A stretch of 33,884 bases of DNA, from positions 1 to 33,884 of the forward strand of contig JAURFT010000011.1 in the NCBI GenBank assembly GCA_030834185.1, written 5' to 3'. This DNA is from Candidatus Nanopelagicales bacterium (GTDB taxonomy: Bacteria; Actinomycetota; Actinomycetes; S36-B12; UBA5976). Shown in pieces: positions 1 through 7,747 of this stretch; position 1 is the stretch's first letter; each line of letters opens with the position of its first letter. The notes under the pieces were generated by a model. That model worked only from the letters and a program-made list of their open reading frames with translations, made no database searches and had not been told where the DNA came from. Made by a program: the position numbers and the translations under genes.

Positions 1-1
1 C

Positions 2-496
2 ACCGCCTCCTCTGGGCTTGCAGTGACCCTAACCTCAAATACACCAGCCGTTTGCAGCATTGTTTCCGGTCAGGTTGATCAGGTTGCTTCAGGAACTTGC
101 TCCATTACCGCATCACAACCTGGGCAATCACTCAATTATTCGGCAGCAGATCCAGTTACACGCAGTTTTGTAATTTCAAAAGTAAATCAAAATCCTTCAA
201 TTTCTGGAGTTCCAAGTAATGTTAGTAGAGCTACAAGTGGGCAGGCTTGGAATTATTCGCCCTGGATTACCGCATCCAATTCTTATGGCACAATTACTTG
301 GTCATTAGAAGGTGCTAATCGTGAACGCGGGACAATATCTGAAAATACCGCAGATACAAGACAATACTCATCCAAAAGCGGTAATCCAATCAAGGTGGGA
401 AGGAACTGGCAGACTGGGAATCTCACTTTGCGACTTACTGTTTCAGGTAACAATATTTACAACAGCTACACCAGAACATGGAGCATTGGCTGGTGA
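2..496 (+). CDS. Ig-like-repeat surface protein, 3' end (partial)
   Basis: The reading frame is open from the left edge and ends at TGA 494-496, so about 164 C-terminal residues are visible and the start lies outside the window. The first part (TASSGLAVTLTSNTPAVC, then GTCSITASQPG and YSAADPVTRSF) is the Cys-containing beta-strand repeat often tandemly repeated in large actinobacterial secreted or cell-surface proteins (Ig-like/MBG-type). After the linker KVNQNP comes a different Trp-rich C-terminal domain with several Asn/Ser/Thr stretches, ending in WSIGW. I see no LPXTG motif or membrane anchor at the C-terminus. The protein is probably extracellular, perhaps an adhesin; the function is unknown. 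It lies outside the repeat-bounded island and is taken as flanking chromosome. Confidence 0.6.
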   Translation, partial: TASSGLAVTLTSNTPAVCSIVSGQVDQVASGTCSITASQPGQSLNYSAADPVTRSFVISKVNQNPSISGVPSNVSRATSGQAWNYSPWITASNSYGTITWSLEGANRERGTISENTADTRQYSSKSGNPIKVGRNWQTGNLTLRLTVSGNNIYNSYTRTWSIGW

Positions 497-581
497 TGCT
501 ACCCAATAGGCCTTTTCACATTTTTGTGATTGAACTTATTAAATTGGTAGCTAATTAGAAGTTGGTTTCTTTCCCGTTGGG

Positions 582-699
582 GCAGTAATCCAGCCAGCGT
601 GACCGTAGCTCCCACGCGCCTTAGAGGGGAGTTGGGAACTGGTAGAGTCCTTACGATTTAAGCGTGAAAGTGCAATTTAGGGCCTTTAGCTCAGCTGGC
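582..699 (+). repeat. Left copy of ~120-bp direct repeat (island boundary)
   Basis: This 118-nt stretch matches 27378-27497 in the same orientation. My hand alignment gives 8 substitutions and one 2-nt gap. It contains the conserved region upstream of the tRNA-Lys gene and ends with 20 nt identical to the tRNA 5' end. The two copies have diverged, so the duplication is not very recent. A conserved TAGAGT lies about 30 nt before the tRNA start in both copies and may be its -10 box. Confidence 0.85.
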
Positions 700-710
700 T
701 AGGCATCGTA
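680..710 (+). pseudogene. Truncated tRNA-Lys 5' fragment
   Basis: Positions 680-699 are identical to the first 20 nt of the intact tRNA-Lys at 27478 (acceptor 5' strand, positions 8-9 and most of the D-arm). From 700 the match decays: 6 of the next 11 positions agree, up to about 710. No anticodon arm, T-arm or 3' acceptor strand follows, so this cannot make a tRNA. It marks the left end of the island. Confidence 0.75.
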
Positions 711-724
711 TTTATTTCTCAAGA

Positions 725-765
725 TGAACTCAGTTCAGCTCAACTATTGCTGGGGAATCGTTACC
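725..765. promoter_or_regulatory. Palindrome plus CGTTACC box upstream of first island gene
   Basis: TGAACTCAGTTCA (725-737) is a perfect 6-1-6 palindrome. AATCGTTACC (756-765), followed by GCACC, matches the boxes at 4367-4375 (reverse) and 4400-4407, and weakly the box at 24065-24074. The position 100-140 nt before the SDR start fits an operator/promoter region. The binding protein is unknown; the island's LacI-type regulator is the obvious candidate. Confidence 0.4.
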
Positions 766-863
766 GCACCTAATCTAAGTAAGTAATAGTTTTATTGAGG
801 CTGAGATTAATCGAACCGCAGTTTGAATTGCCTGAATTATCTCAGCTTGAGCAAGGGAGCATT

Positions 864-1670
864 ATGGGATTAGAAATGTTTGACCTAACTGGCCGAGTTG
901 CAGTGGTCTCTGGTGCTGCCAGTGGCATGGGTAAAGCTATGGCAACTGCGGTTGCCGAAGCAGGCGCTGATGTTCTGCTTGTTGATATAGATCAAGGTGG
1001 TGTGGAGCGAACCGCGAGAGAGTTAGCGTATCTAGGTAGAAAAATTGTTGCTGAAGTATGTGATGTATCTGATCTGGCAGCGATAGATCAGTTATGGGAG
1101 AAATTAGATAAGCATTTTGGCAGAGTTGATTTTCTGGGAAATGTTGCCGGCAATGGGGCACTAGGTAAACCAGAAGAGATTTCGATGGACACAGTTAAGC
1201 AGGTTGTTCAGAATTTAGTTATTGGACGTTTTTATATGTGTCAGCATGCTGGTAAACGAATGTTGAAGCAAGGCAAAGGCAGCATTGTCAATATTGGTTC
1301 TTTAGCATCAATGAATGCGTTAGGTCGCGGCCATATTGCATACAGCATGTCAATGGGCGCAGTTATTCAGATGACTCGAGAGCTCAGCACCGAATGGAGC
1401 AGCAGAGGGGTTCGTGTTAATGCCATTTTGCCAGGACAGATAATGAATCCACAAATGGAGAAACGAATTGAGAATGATCCAGATATTGAAAACTTCTGGC
1501 TGCGCGGTCTGCCAATTGGAAGATTAGGACAGCCAGATGAAATAAAAGGTCTGTCAGTTTTGATGGCATCTGATGCATCTTCATTTATTACTGGTGCACT
1601 GATTCCATTTGATGGTGGCAACTTGGCTAAGAATGCTGGTGGCTCACATCCAGGGATGCCTAAAAGCTAA
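864..1670 (+). CDS. SDR-family protein with altered active site (YxxxM)
   Basis: A 268-residue classical short-chain dehydrogenase/reductase. The ATG at 864 is chosen because AAGGGAG precedes it at normal spacing and the SDR fold begins at once. The nucleotide-binding motif SGAASGMG (residues 16-23) is intact. The usual NNAG is NVAG (93-96). Ser146 and Tyr160 are in place, but the catalytic Lys of YxxxK is Met164 (YSMSM). It is a paralogue of the SDR at 24141, sharing LGRG before the Tyr and a DGGNL-NAGG C-terminus; that copy keeps YSAAK. Loss of the Lys predicts weak or altered redox activity, so it may be a structural partner, have a new function, or be decaying. The frame is otherwise intact. 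It ends 3-4 nt into the convergent EamA gene. Confidence 0.85.
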   Translation: MGLEMFDLTGRVAVVSGAASGMGKAMATAVAEAGADVLLVDIDQGGVERTARELAYLGRKIVAEVCDVSDLAAIDQLWEKLDKHFGRVDFLGNVAGNGALGKPEEISMDTVKQVVQNLVIGRFYMCQHAGKRMLKQGKGSIVNIGSLASMNALGRGHIAYSMSMGAVIQMTRELSTEWSSRGVRVNAILPGQIMNPQMEKRIENDPDIENFWLRGLPIGRLGQPDEIKGLSVLMASDASSFITGALIPFDGGNLAKNAGGSHPGMPKS

Positions 1671-2572
1671 CTAGTTTTTGGTTGCGCCAGGTTATAAATC
1701 ACTAAACCAGTGATAGTTAATATCAAAGCTGGAATAACTGCCAAGCTCACTTTTTGTTCAAACAACCACCAACCAATAAGCGCAATAATTGGGATTTTGG
1801 TTAATCCAACCAGCTGCAATACTGCTGCTTGGCCGTGTTTTAGATACAGATTAGTCATCGCATGAACCACGATCTGACCAATGAAGGCGATTAAAGCAAT
1901 ACCAAGCCATTCTTGATTTGTTTGTACCATAAGCGAACTCTGAGTTAGTAACGCATAACCGAGTGCAATTAGCGTTGAAATTGAAAAAACAATTGCAACA
2001 TATGAAAAGTTTGTAACTGTGGATCTAACTTGTTGTCCAATAATCATATACAGCGCATGAGTTATGGCTGCGATTAGCAGTAATAGCAGTGAAATTAGAT
2101 TCTTTGCTGAAAATGAACTTGCATAGTATGCATAAAGCACAATGCCACCAAATCCAGCCAGCAATCCCGCCCACTGGCCAGCTGTCAGAGTTTGTTTGAA
2201 AAGCAGCATGGATAACACACCAACCCAGATGGTTCCAGTTGACATAATGGTGTAAAAAACTGCCAAACTAACTTGATACAAACCTTCCATGTATGTGATT
2301 AAATGAATTGCGAGCGCGAGTCCAGCAATCAGCATTAAACCCCACTGCTTTTTATTGATAGCTCGATAAAATCTTGGCTCTCCTATAAATGCCAATGGTA
2401 AGAAAAATAATGCAGCAATAAGGCAACGCCAGAATGTCACTACCAAAGGATCCATCGCATAAGCCAGCACAATCGGACTTACAACTAGCGCAGATAACTG
2501 AATAATAAGTAAATATGCAACATCACGAAATGGATGATCAGCAATGCGATTGCTGGCACCTTTAAAATTCAT
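1667..2572 (-). CDS. EamA/DMT-family permease, copy 1
   Basis: A 301-residue, strongly hydrophobic protein with about ten predicted membrane segments arranged as two EamA repeats, the normal size for drug/metabolite transporters. The sequence FWRC near residue 50 matches the usual end of the first repeat's second helix. It is about half identical by eye to the next gene (2623-3528), with the same length, RD-(V/I)-YL start and YNLAQP end, so the pair arose by tandem duplication. The substrate cannot be read from sequence; family members move amino acids, sugars and other small metabolites. It follows the KduD-like SDR and EamA copy 2 on the same strand, so co-transcription and a role in moving island metabolites are likely. 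Confidence 0.85.
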   Translation of the reverse strand: MNFKGASNRIADHPFRDVAYLLIIQLSALVVSPIVLAYAMDPLVVTFWRCLIAALFFLPLAFIGEPRFYRAINKKQWGLMLIAGLALAIHLITYMEGLYQVSLAVFYTIMSTGTIWVGVLSMLLFKQTLTAGQWAGLLAGFGGIVLYAYYASSFSAKNLISLLLLLIAAITHALYMIIGQQVRSTVTNFSYVAIVFSISTLIALGYALLTQSSLMVQTNQEWLGIALIAFIGQIVVHAMTNLYLKHGQAAVLQLVGLTKIPIIALIGWWLFEQKVSLAVIPALILTITGLVIYNLAQPKTS

Positions 2573-2622
2573 TCTGCCACCAAATTATTCTGGATTTTTT
2601 TGCTGAAAAGCTCATATCTGCA

Positions 2623-3528
2623 TCAGCCAGTTCTTGGTTGAGCAAGGTTATAAATTACTAAGCCACCAATTGTTAGCACCAACGCCGGAATTACCTGTAA
2701 TCCAATTCGCTGATTAAATATAACCCAACCAATTATGGCAACCAGCGGAATTTGAATTAACATGGTTAGTTGCAGCAGCGCTGCTTCACCATGCTTTAAG
2801 TAAAGATTTGAAACTGTGTGAACCAAAATTTGACCAAAAAAAGTGATTAACAAAATACCTATCCAGTCACTACTTTTCTCAACCAGAATTGGCCGCTGGG
2901 TAATTAGGGAATAACCCAGCGAAACAACTGCAGCAACCGCAAAAATTACTGCGACATAAGCAAAATTAGTCATGGTTGCGCGAACCTTTTGACCAATCAC
3001 AACATATACCGCACCAGATGAGGCTGAAGCTAACAGCCATAGCAGCGCAGCTAAGTTATCAGCTTCAAAAGAACTTCCAACATAGGCATAAAGCACAATG
3101 CCGCTGATACCTAAAGCCAAGCCTGCCCATTGGCCGGTAGTTAAGAATTGCTTTAATAAAAATATGCCAATTAATCCAACCCAGATTGCGCCAGTTGACA
3201 TAATTGTGAGCGCAACCCCAAGGCTAACTTGATACAAACCTTGCATTAATCCTATGAAATGGATCGCTAGTGCAACTCCTGCCAACAACATATAACCCCA
3301 TTGTGAGTTAGTTATGTTTTTATAGAACTTTGGTTGAGTGAAAAGCGCAATTGGAAAAAAAATTAGCGCCCCAAAAAAACAACGCCAGAAGGTAACTAGC
3401 ACCGGATCTATGGCATAGGCGACCACAATTGGGTTAAGGATCAATGCAGAGGTATTGATAGTAATTAAGTAAATAATGTCACGATGGCGATGAGATGAGA
3501 TGTGATCCCCAGCAGCAGAAAGACTCAT
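2623..3528 (-). CDS. EamA/DMT-family permease, copy 2
   Basis: A 301-residue integral membrane protein with about ten hydrophobic segments, a tandem paralogue of the gene at 1667-2572. Its ATG (3526-3528) directly abuts the TAA of the upstream SDR, so the two are almost certainly translated from one mRNA. FWRC and the GxIWVGL segment of the first repeat are conserved in both copies. Pairs of EamA proteins could form a heterodimer like the paired small multidrug-resistance proteins, but most ten-helix EamA proteins work alone. The substrate is unknown. Its position with sugar-acid enzymes suggests transport of a related acid or sugar. Confidence 0.85.
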   Translation of the reverse strand: MSLSAAGDHISSHRHRDIIYLITINTSALILNPIVVAYAIDPVLVTFWRCFFGALIFFPIALFTQPKFYKNITNSQWGYMLLAGVALAIHFIGLMQGLYQVSLGVALTIMSTGAIWVGLIGIFLLKQFLTTGQWAGLALGISGIVLYAYVGSSFEADNLAALLWLLASASSGAVYVVIGQKVRATMTNFAYVAVIFAVAAVVSLGYSLITQRPILVEKSSDWIGILLITFFGQILVHTVSNLYLKHGEAALLQLTMLIQIPLVAIIGWVIFNQRIGLQVIPALVLTIGGLVIYNLAQPRTG

Positions 3529-4293
3529 TTAGTTGGCGGACCAACCTCCATCAACTGACAACACAATTCCATGCACATATTCAGCAGCTGGTGAAGCTAA
3601 GAACACCGCAGCTCCTGCAATATCTTCTGGCTTTCCCCATCGCTTGGCAGTAATGCGACTATTGATGAATGCATAACGCTCAGGCATATCGGTTTTTAAA
3701 TTAGAATTTATATCAGTTTCAATAAAGCCTGGTGCAATTGCATTTACATTAACCCCATGCTGCGCCCACTCATTGGAAATAGCTTTGGTGATGCCGCCAA
3801 TTCCATGCTTTGAGGCGGCATAACTAACCACATTTAATCCACCCTGTAGTGTCCAAAGTGAGCCAATAAAGATTATCTTTCCGCTTTTTCGCTCTACCAT
3901 TTGTTTACCAACTTCACGGGCCAACACAAACGGTGCAGTTAAATTCACCTGCATGACTTGATCCCACATCTCATTAGTGTGCTCAAGGGTTGGGGTGCGC
4001 TGAGTTATTCCCGCATTATTGACCAAAATATCAATTTTTAAATCAGTTAATTTCTCAGTTAGGGCTTTAACTTCAGCTGGGTTAGCAAAATCACATTTTA
4101 TTGCAGTAAACCTGCGCCCAAGTGCCTTAACTTGGTCTTCAACTTCACTTGGACCTTCACCTAGTTGGGCACTAACGCCAATTATGTCCGCACCCTGAGC
4201 TGCGAAAGCTACCGCGATTGCCTTACCAATACCCCTTCGAGCTCCAGTAATAAGCGCTGTTTTCCCGCTTAGATCAAAAATGGGTGATACCAA
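3529..4293 (-). CDS. KduD-like SDR (2-deoxy-D-gluconate 3-dehydrogenase type)
   Basis: A 254-residue classical SDR with TGARRGIG (16-23), NNAG (92-95), Ser145, and Tyr158/Lys162 in YAASK. It resembles KduD: ALGRRF, ANEW/SNEW-type, NVNAIAPG and FLAS-VDGGW all fit the 2-deoxygluconate/5-keto-4-deoxyuronate dehydrogenase branch. Such enzymes interconvert keto-deoxy sugar acids with NAD(H). The start appears to be TTG at 4293, preceded by GGTGA; no in-frame ATG precedes the core fold. It is the first gene of a three-gene minus-strand unit with two EamA permeases, diverging from the hydroxyacid dehydrogenase at 4510 across a region with paired CGTTACC boxes. The exact substrate is not certain. Confidence 0.8.
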   Translation of the reverse strand: MVSPIFDLSGKTALITGARRGIGKAIAVAFAAQGADIIGVSAQLGEGPSEVEDQVKALGRRFTAIKCDFANPAEVKALTEKLTDLKIDILVNNAGITQRTPTLEHTNEMWDQVMQVNLTAPFVLAREVGKQMVERKSGKIIFIGSLWTLQGGLNVVSYAASKHGIGGITKAISNEWAQHGVNVNAIAPGFIETDINSNLKTDMPERYAFINSRITAKRWGKPEDIAGAAVFLASPAAEYVHGIVLSVDGGWSAN

Positions 4294-4509
4294 TTAGTCA
4301 CCATTCCAAGATTAGAAAAATCATTGGGTTCACCTTAGTTGGATTGAGGTGAAGAAGTCCATCTCTGGTAACGATTTAATATCTAAGCAAATTATGAATT
4401 CGTTACCACACCAAGTTTGGTTGCAGTTTGGTTTCATCGTGTTGACTTGCACTTTAGGCAAGTCTACGCTTCACCACAGTTACCAAAAAGAAATTACAAA
4501 TGGAGCAAA
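4294..4509. promoter_or_regulatory. Divergent promoter region with inverted CGTTACC boxes
   Basis: This 216-nt region separates the minus-strand SDR/EamA unit from the plus-strand hydroxyacid-dehydrogenase/E1 operon. GGTAACGAT (4367-4375) and TCGTTACC (4400-4407) form an inverted pair about 24 nt apart; the second is followed by ACACC as in the box at 758-770 (GCACC). The paired inverted boxes in a divergent region look like a shared operator. I could not assign -10/-35 elements with confidence. Confidence 0.45.
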
Positions 4510-5484
4510 ATGACAAAACCTATATTTGCAGTAGCAACTGGATCTATTGCAATGCCAAACTGGATTGATCCACTTGCAAAAGAATTAGGTTTTGAATTGC
4601 GACCTGGGTCCATTGACACTCCAGCTGAAGTTGCAGAATTAACTGAAGGCGCGACCTCATTGCTTGTTGCAGTGCAACCAGTTACTCGCGAAAAAATTGC
4701 AGCGCTGGCAAGTTCGGTTGAATCAATTGGTCGAATGGGAGTTGGGCTAGACAATATAGATTTAGATGCAGCTAAGGAACATGGCATTGCAGTAGTGCAT
4801 CAGCCAGCCTATGCAATTGATGAAGTTTCTAACCATGCTGCCGCAATGATTCTGGCTTCAAATCGAGTGCTGTTGCAATCAGATCAAGACTTGCGCAGCA
4901 ATGGTTGGCGAACGCAGGATTTTCCAAGGGTAATGTCACTTGAGAATTCAGTGTTAGGCGTGATTGGTTGCGGTCGAATTGGCCATGCGCTGATGACCAA
5001 GATGCGACCTTTCTTTACTGAAGTTATTGGATATGACCCAATGCTAAAAGCAGATTCATTTGATTTTGAATTAGTTTCATCTGTTGATGAAATATTAAAG
5101 CGTTCTGATGTGATTTCGCTGCATTCACCACTTACTCCAGAAACTAAGAATTTAATCGATGCGCGTGCAATTTCTGTTATGAAAGATGGCGCAATGTTGG
5201 TTAACGTTTCTCGCGGTGGATTAATCGATGAAATAGCTTTAGCTGCTGCACTTGCCTCAGGTAAAATCTCAGCTGCTGGTTTGGATGTTTTTGAAGCCGA
5301 ACCGCTACCTGAAAATTCAGTGCTTCGCGGTGCTCCTAATTTGATCCTAAGCAGCCATATTGCCTGGTACTCCGAAGTTGCTGGACCTCGGCTAGTGCAG
5401 TGGTCAGCAAAAGATGTTTTTGAATATCACAAATCTAAATCAATAACTCACGGTCGCTTAGCTGTTGACCCAAGATCTAATTAG
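4510..5484 (+). CDS. NAD-dependent D-2-hydroxyacid dehydrogenase
   Basis: A 324-residue member of the D-isomer-specific 2-hydroxyacid dehydrogenase (phosphoglycerate dehydrogenase-like) family. The ATG at 4510 is chosen for its TGGAGC ribosome site; an upstream in-frame extension has no family resemblance. The Rossmann motif GCGRIG (153-158) is followed by an acidic residue (GYDP, Asp176), predicting NAD rather than NADP. The catalytic triad is present: Arg235 (SRGG), Glu264 (EAEP) and His283 (SSH). It would reversibly oxidise a D-2-hydroxyacid to the 2-oxoacid. It leads an operon with the lipoyl protein, E1-alpha, E1-beta, an FMN enzyme and an ABM protein, so its oxoacid product may feed the E1 complex. 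It differs from the second family member at 21166 in predicted cofactor. Confidence 0.88.
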   Translation: MTKPIFAVATGSIAMPNWIDPLAKELGFELRPGSIDTPAEVAELTEGATSLLVAVQPVTREKIAALASSVESIGRMGVGLDNIDLDAAKEHGIAVVHQPAYAIDEVSNHAAAMILASNRVLLQSDQDLRSNGWRTQDFPRVMSLENSVLGVIGCGRIGHALMTKMRPFFTEVIGYDPMLKADSFDFELVSSVDEILKRSDVISLHSPLTPETKNLIDARAISVMKDGAMLVNVSRGGLIDEIALAAALASGKISAAGLDVFEAEPLPENSVLRGAPNLILSSHIAWYSEVAGPRLVQWSAKDVFEYHKSKSITHGRLAVDPRSN

Positions 5485-5499
5485 TTAAGGAGCATCACA

Positions 5500-5748
5500 A
5501 TGGAAGAAGTGTTCATTCCTGCGCTGGGCATGGCGATGGAAGAGGCTTATTTAGAAAAATGGCTAAAGCATCCAGGTGATGCTGTGAACGCTGGAGATGT
5601 CATTGCACTTATTGAGACGGATAAAGCGCAAGTTGAAGTTGCATGTGAAACAGCAGGAACTGTTGGTAAGCACCGATTCGAAGTGGGGGCTTCGGTACCG
5701 GTTGGTGAAACCATTACTGTTGTTTTAGCGCCAGGCGAATCTGAATAA
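5500..5748 (+). CDS. Free-standing lipoyl-domain protein
   Basis: An 82-residue protein that is essentially one biotinyl/lipoyl domain. ETDKAQVEV carries the lipoylation Lys42, flanked by the usual acidic and hydrophobic residues. AAGGAG precedes the ATG. Normal E2 acyltransferases follow this domain with a subunit-binding domain and a ~230-residue catalytic core; here translation stops right after the domain (PGESE-TAA) and the next gene is E1-alpha. It lies 15 nt after the hydroxyacid dehydrogenase and 19 nt before E1-alpha, clearly in one operon. It should accept the acyl group from the E1 alpha/beta pair, as the glycine-cleavage H protein carries its group. Which protein transfers the acyl group to CoA is not evident. 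Confidence 0.85.
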   Translation: MEEVFIPALGMAMEEAYLEKWLKHPGDAVNAGDVIALIETDKAQVEVACETAGTVGKHRFEVGASVPVGETITVVLAPGESE

Positions 5749-5767
5749 GGGAATGGTAGGAGAAGTC

Positions 5768-6742
5768 ATGGGGACAAGAGAAGAAATGCTAGCCATGTTG
5801 CGAATGATGATGATGATTCGCAATTTTGAAGAAACTGCCGACAAGCTGACACTTCGGGGAAAAGTTTCTGGTGGTATGCATAACTCATCAGGCCAAGAGG
5901 CGGTTGCCGTTGGCGTGATGAGTGCTCTTGCCCCTGACGATGTAATTGCTACAACACACCGGTCTCACCATCACACCTTGGCAAAAGGATTTAGTGCGCG
6001 TGAAGTGATGGCAGAGTTAATGACTAAAGCAACCGGAGTATCTAAGGGTCGTGGTGCATCAATGCACCTTGGCGATGTTGCTCGCGGCCACTTTGGTGGT
6101 AACGGAATTGTGGGCGCAGGCATGGGTATTGGTATGGGTGCTGCACTTGGCATCAAACTTGCTGGCGATAAAAAAGTAGCAGTTGGGTTTGTTGGAGATG
6201 GTGGTATGAATACCGGCCGCACCTGGGAAGCTGTAAATATGGCTGCGATCTGGAAGCTACCTTTAATTGTGGTAGTTGATAACAATCAATATGCTGTTGA
6301 AACTTTCATTGAACGTGTAACCGCTGGTGGCGACCTACCAAAGCGCGCTAGTGGATTTGGGTTGCCAGCATCAACAATTGATGGCCAAAATGTGCTCGAA
6401 GTTAAAGATGCAGTAGCTAAGGCGCGTGATTTTGCGCTAGCTGGCAATGGTCCAACATTTTTAAATGCGGTTACTTATCGCTATTACGGACACAACGTTG
6501 GCGAAAAAGGGCAGTATCGAACTTTAGAAGAGATTGAAGATTGGCGAACCAATCGTGATCCTATTGATCAACTTGCAGCTAGATTATTTGCTGATGGTTT
6601 ATTAGATCAAGCAACATTTGATGAGATGACCGCGAGTGTGGAAGCTGAAATTAAAGATGCCGTGGAGTTTGCTGAAAACTCACCGAATCCAGATCCAGCT
6701 GACGTAATGCTAAATGTTGATTCTGGAAAGTTGAGAGGTTAA
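5768..6742 (+). CDS. 2-oxoacid (acetoin-type) dehydrogenase E1, alpha subunit
   Basis: A 324-residue thiamine-diphosphate-dependent dehydrogenase alpha subunit. The TPP/Mg motif runs from GDG (143-145) to DNN (171-173). SGQEAVAVG, THRSHHHTLAKG and KGRGASMH match the acetoin/pyruvate E1-alpha family, closest by eye to AcoA-type proteins. ATG 5768 is preferred over ATG 5753 because TAGGAGA lies at correct spacing before it. With the beta subunit (6745) it would decarboxylate a 2-oxoacid, or cleave an acetoin-like compound, and reductively acylate the lipoyl protein at 5500. The usual E2 and E3 genes do not follow. The substrate cannot be fixed from sequence; neighbours suggest a 2-oxoacid made from hydroxyacids. 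Confidence 0.88.
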   Translation: MGTREEMLAMLRMMMMIRNFEETADKLTLRGKVSGGMHNSSGQEAVAVGVMSALAPDDVIATTHRSHHHTLAKGFSAREVMAELMTKATGVSKGRGASMHLGDVARGHFGGNGIVGAGMGIGMGAALGIKLAGDKKVAVGFVGDGGMNTGRTWEAVNMAAIWKLPLIVVVDNNQYAVETFIERVTAGGDLPKRASGFGLPASTIDGQNVLEVKDAVAKARDFALAGNGPTFLNAVTYRYYGHNVGEKGQYRTLEEIEDWRTNRDPIDQLAARLFADGLLDQATFDEMTASVEAEIKDAVEFAENSPNPDPADVMLNVDSGKLRG

Positions 6743-6744
6743 TC

Positions 6745-7716
6745 ATGGCAAGTGAACCAACATACTCTGAGGCTTATCAATCGGGTATTCGCGAGGAGAT
6801 GAATAACAATCCAAAAATATTCATCATGGGCACAGACCTACAAGAGCGCGGTGGACACTTTGCTCAGGTTAAAGGAATTGCACAAGAGTTTGGTGGCGAG
6901 CGGGTAAGAGATACCCCAATTTCAGAAGCAGCCATGATCGCAGCTGGAGTTGGCGCAGCGATGTATGGCATGCGCCCAGTTGTAGATTTAAATTTCATGG
7001 ACTTTGCGTTAGGCGCAATGGATGAAATTATTAATCAAGCAGCCCATATTCGATATATGTTTAATGGCTCAGTTCCGCTAATTATTCGTGCAACATCTGG
7101 AATTGCTCAAGCAGGTGCGCATCACAACAATAGTTTTGAGTCATTTTTTGCGCACACCCCAGGACTCTCTGTTGCAGTGCCAGGAACACCATGGGATGTT
7201 AAAGGGCTGCTAAAAACTGCGCTACGCGCTGATGATCCAGTTATATTTATGATGCACAAAAAATTAACTGGCATGCGCGGTCCTATTGGTGGGCCAGAAG
7301 ATTTAGTTCCGTTTGGCAAAGCTCGCATCGCTCGAGAAGGTGCAGATGCGACTTTGGTTACCTACGGCTACACCTTGATTCCAGCCATGAAAGCTGCTGA
7401 AACTTTAGCTGCTGAAGGCAAGCAGGTTGAGATTTTGGACTTAAGAACACTGTTCCCAATGGATATGGATGCAGTAATTGAGGCAGTTAAGCGAACTGGT
7501 CGCATGGTGGTTGTTGATGAAGCGCCGCTGTTTGCTTCAATCACTGCTGAAATCGCTGCTACTGCATCTGAGGCTGCATTTGATTCGCTGAAGGGTCCAA
7601 TAGTTCGAGTTGGAGCACAACGAGCTCCGCTTAGTGCAGATCCTGGGATGGTGGAAGCTACTATTCCATCGATTTCGGATATAGAAGCAGCGTTACGTAA
7701 AGTGCTTAGCTACTAA
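6745..7716 (+). CDS. 2-oxoacid (acetoin-type) dehydrogenase E1, beta subunit
   Basis: A 323-residue transketolase-like beta subunit, starting 2 nt after the alpha stop with GAGAGG upstream. The pyrimidine-binding domain has the family segments RVRDTPISEAA, MDFALGAMDEIINQAA and SFESFFAHTPGL, followed by the C-terminal domain with EILDLRTLFPMD. The length is normal for E1-beta. It pairs with the gene at 5768 to form the alpha2beta2 E1. Usual E1-beta proteins have HHSQ in the substrate loop; here the corresponding stretch reads HHNNSFES, which may alter specificity. It is followed after 31 nt by an FMN-dependent hydroxyacid enzyme in the same operon. Confidence 0.88.
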   Translation: MASEPTYSEAYQSGIREEMNNNPKIFIMGTDLQERGGHFAQVKGIAQEFGGERVRDTPISEAAMIAAGVGAAMYGMRPVVDLNFMDFALGAMDEIINQAAHIRYMFNGSVPLIIRATSGIAQAGAHHNNSFESFFAHTPGLSVAVPGTPWDVKGLLKTALRADDPVIFMMHKKLTGMRGPIGGPEDLVPFGKARIAREGADATLVTYGYTLIPAMKAAETLAAEGKQVEILDLRTLFPMDMDAVIEAVKRTGRMVVVDEAPLFASITAEIAATASEAAFDSLKGPIVRVGAQRAPLSADPGMVEATIPSISDIEAALRKVLSY

Positions 7717-7747
7717 TATCTGAACTACTTAGTTTAGGAGTGGGCTA

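Larger units (their letters stand above)
497..863. other. Intergenic region holding the left island boundary
   Basis: No gene is supported here. A small TCACA/TGTGA hairpin (516-529) follows the surface-protein stop and is at best a weak terminator. The left direct repeat (582-699) and the truncated tRNA-Lys copy (from 680) follow. Between 711 and the first island gene there is a 13-bp palindrome (725-737) and a CGTTACC box (756-765), both likely regulatory. Confidence 0.6.
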
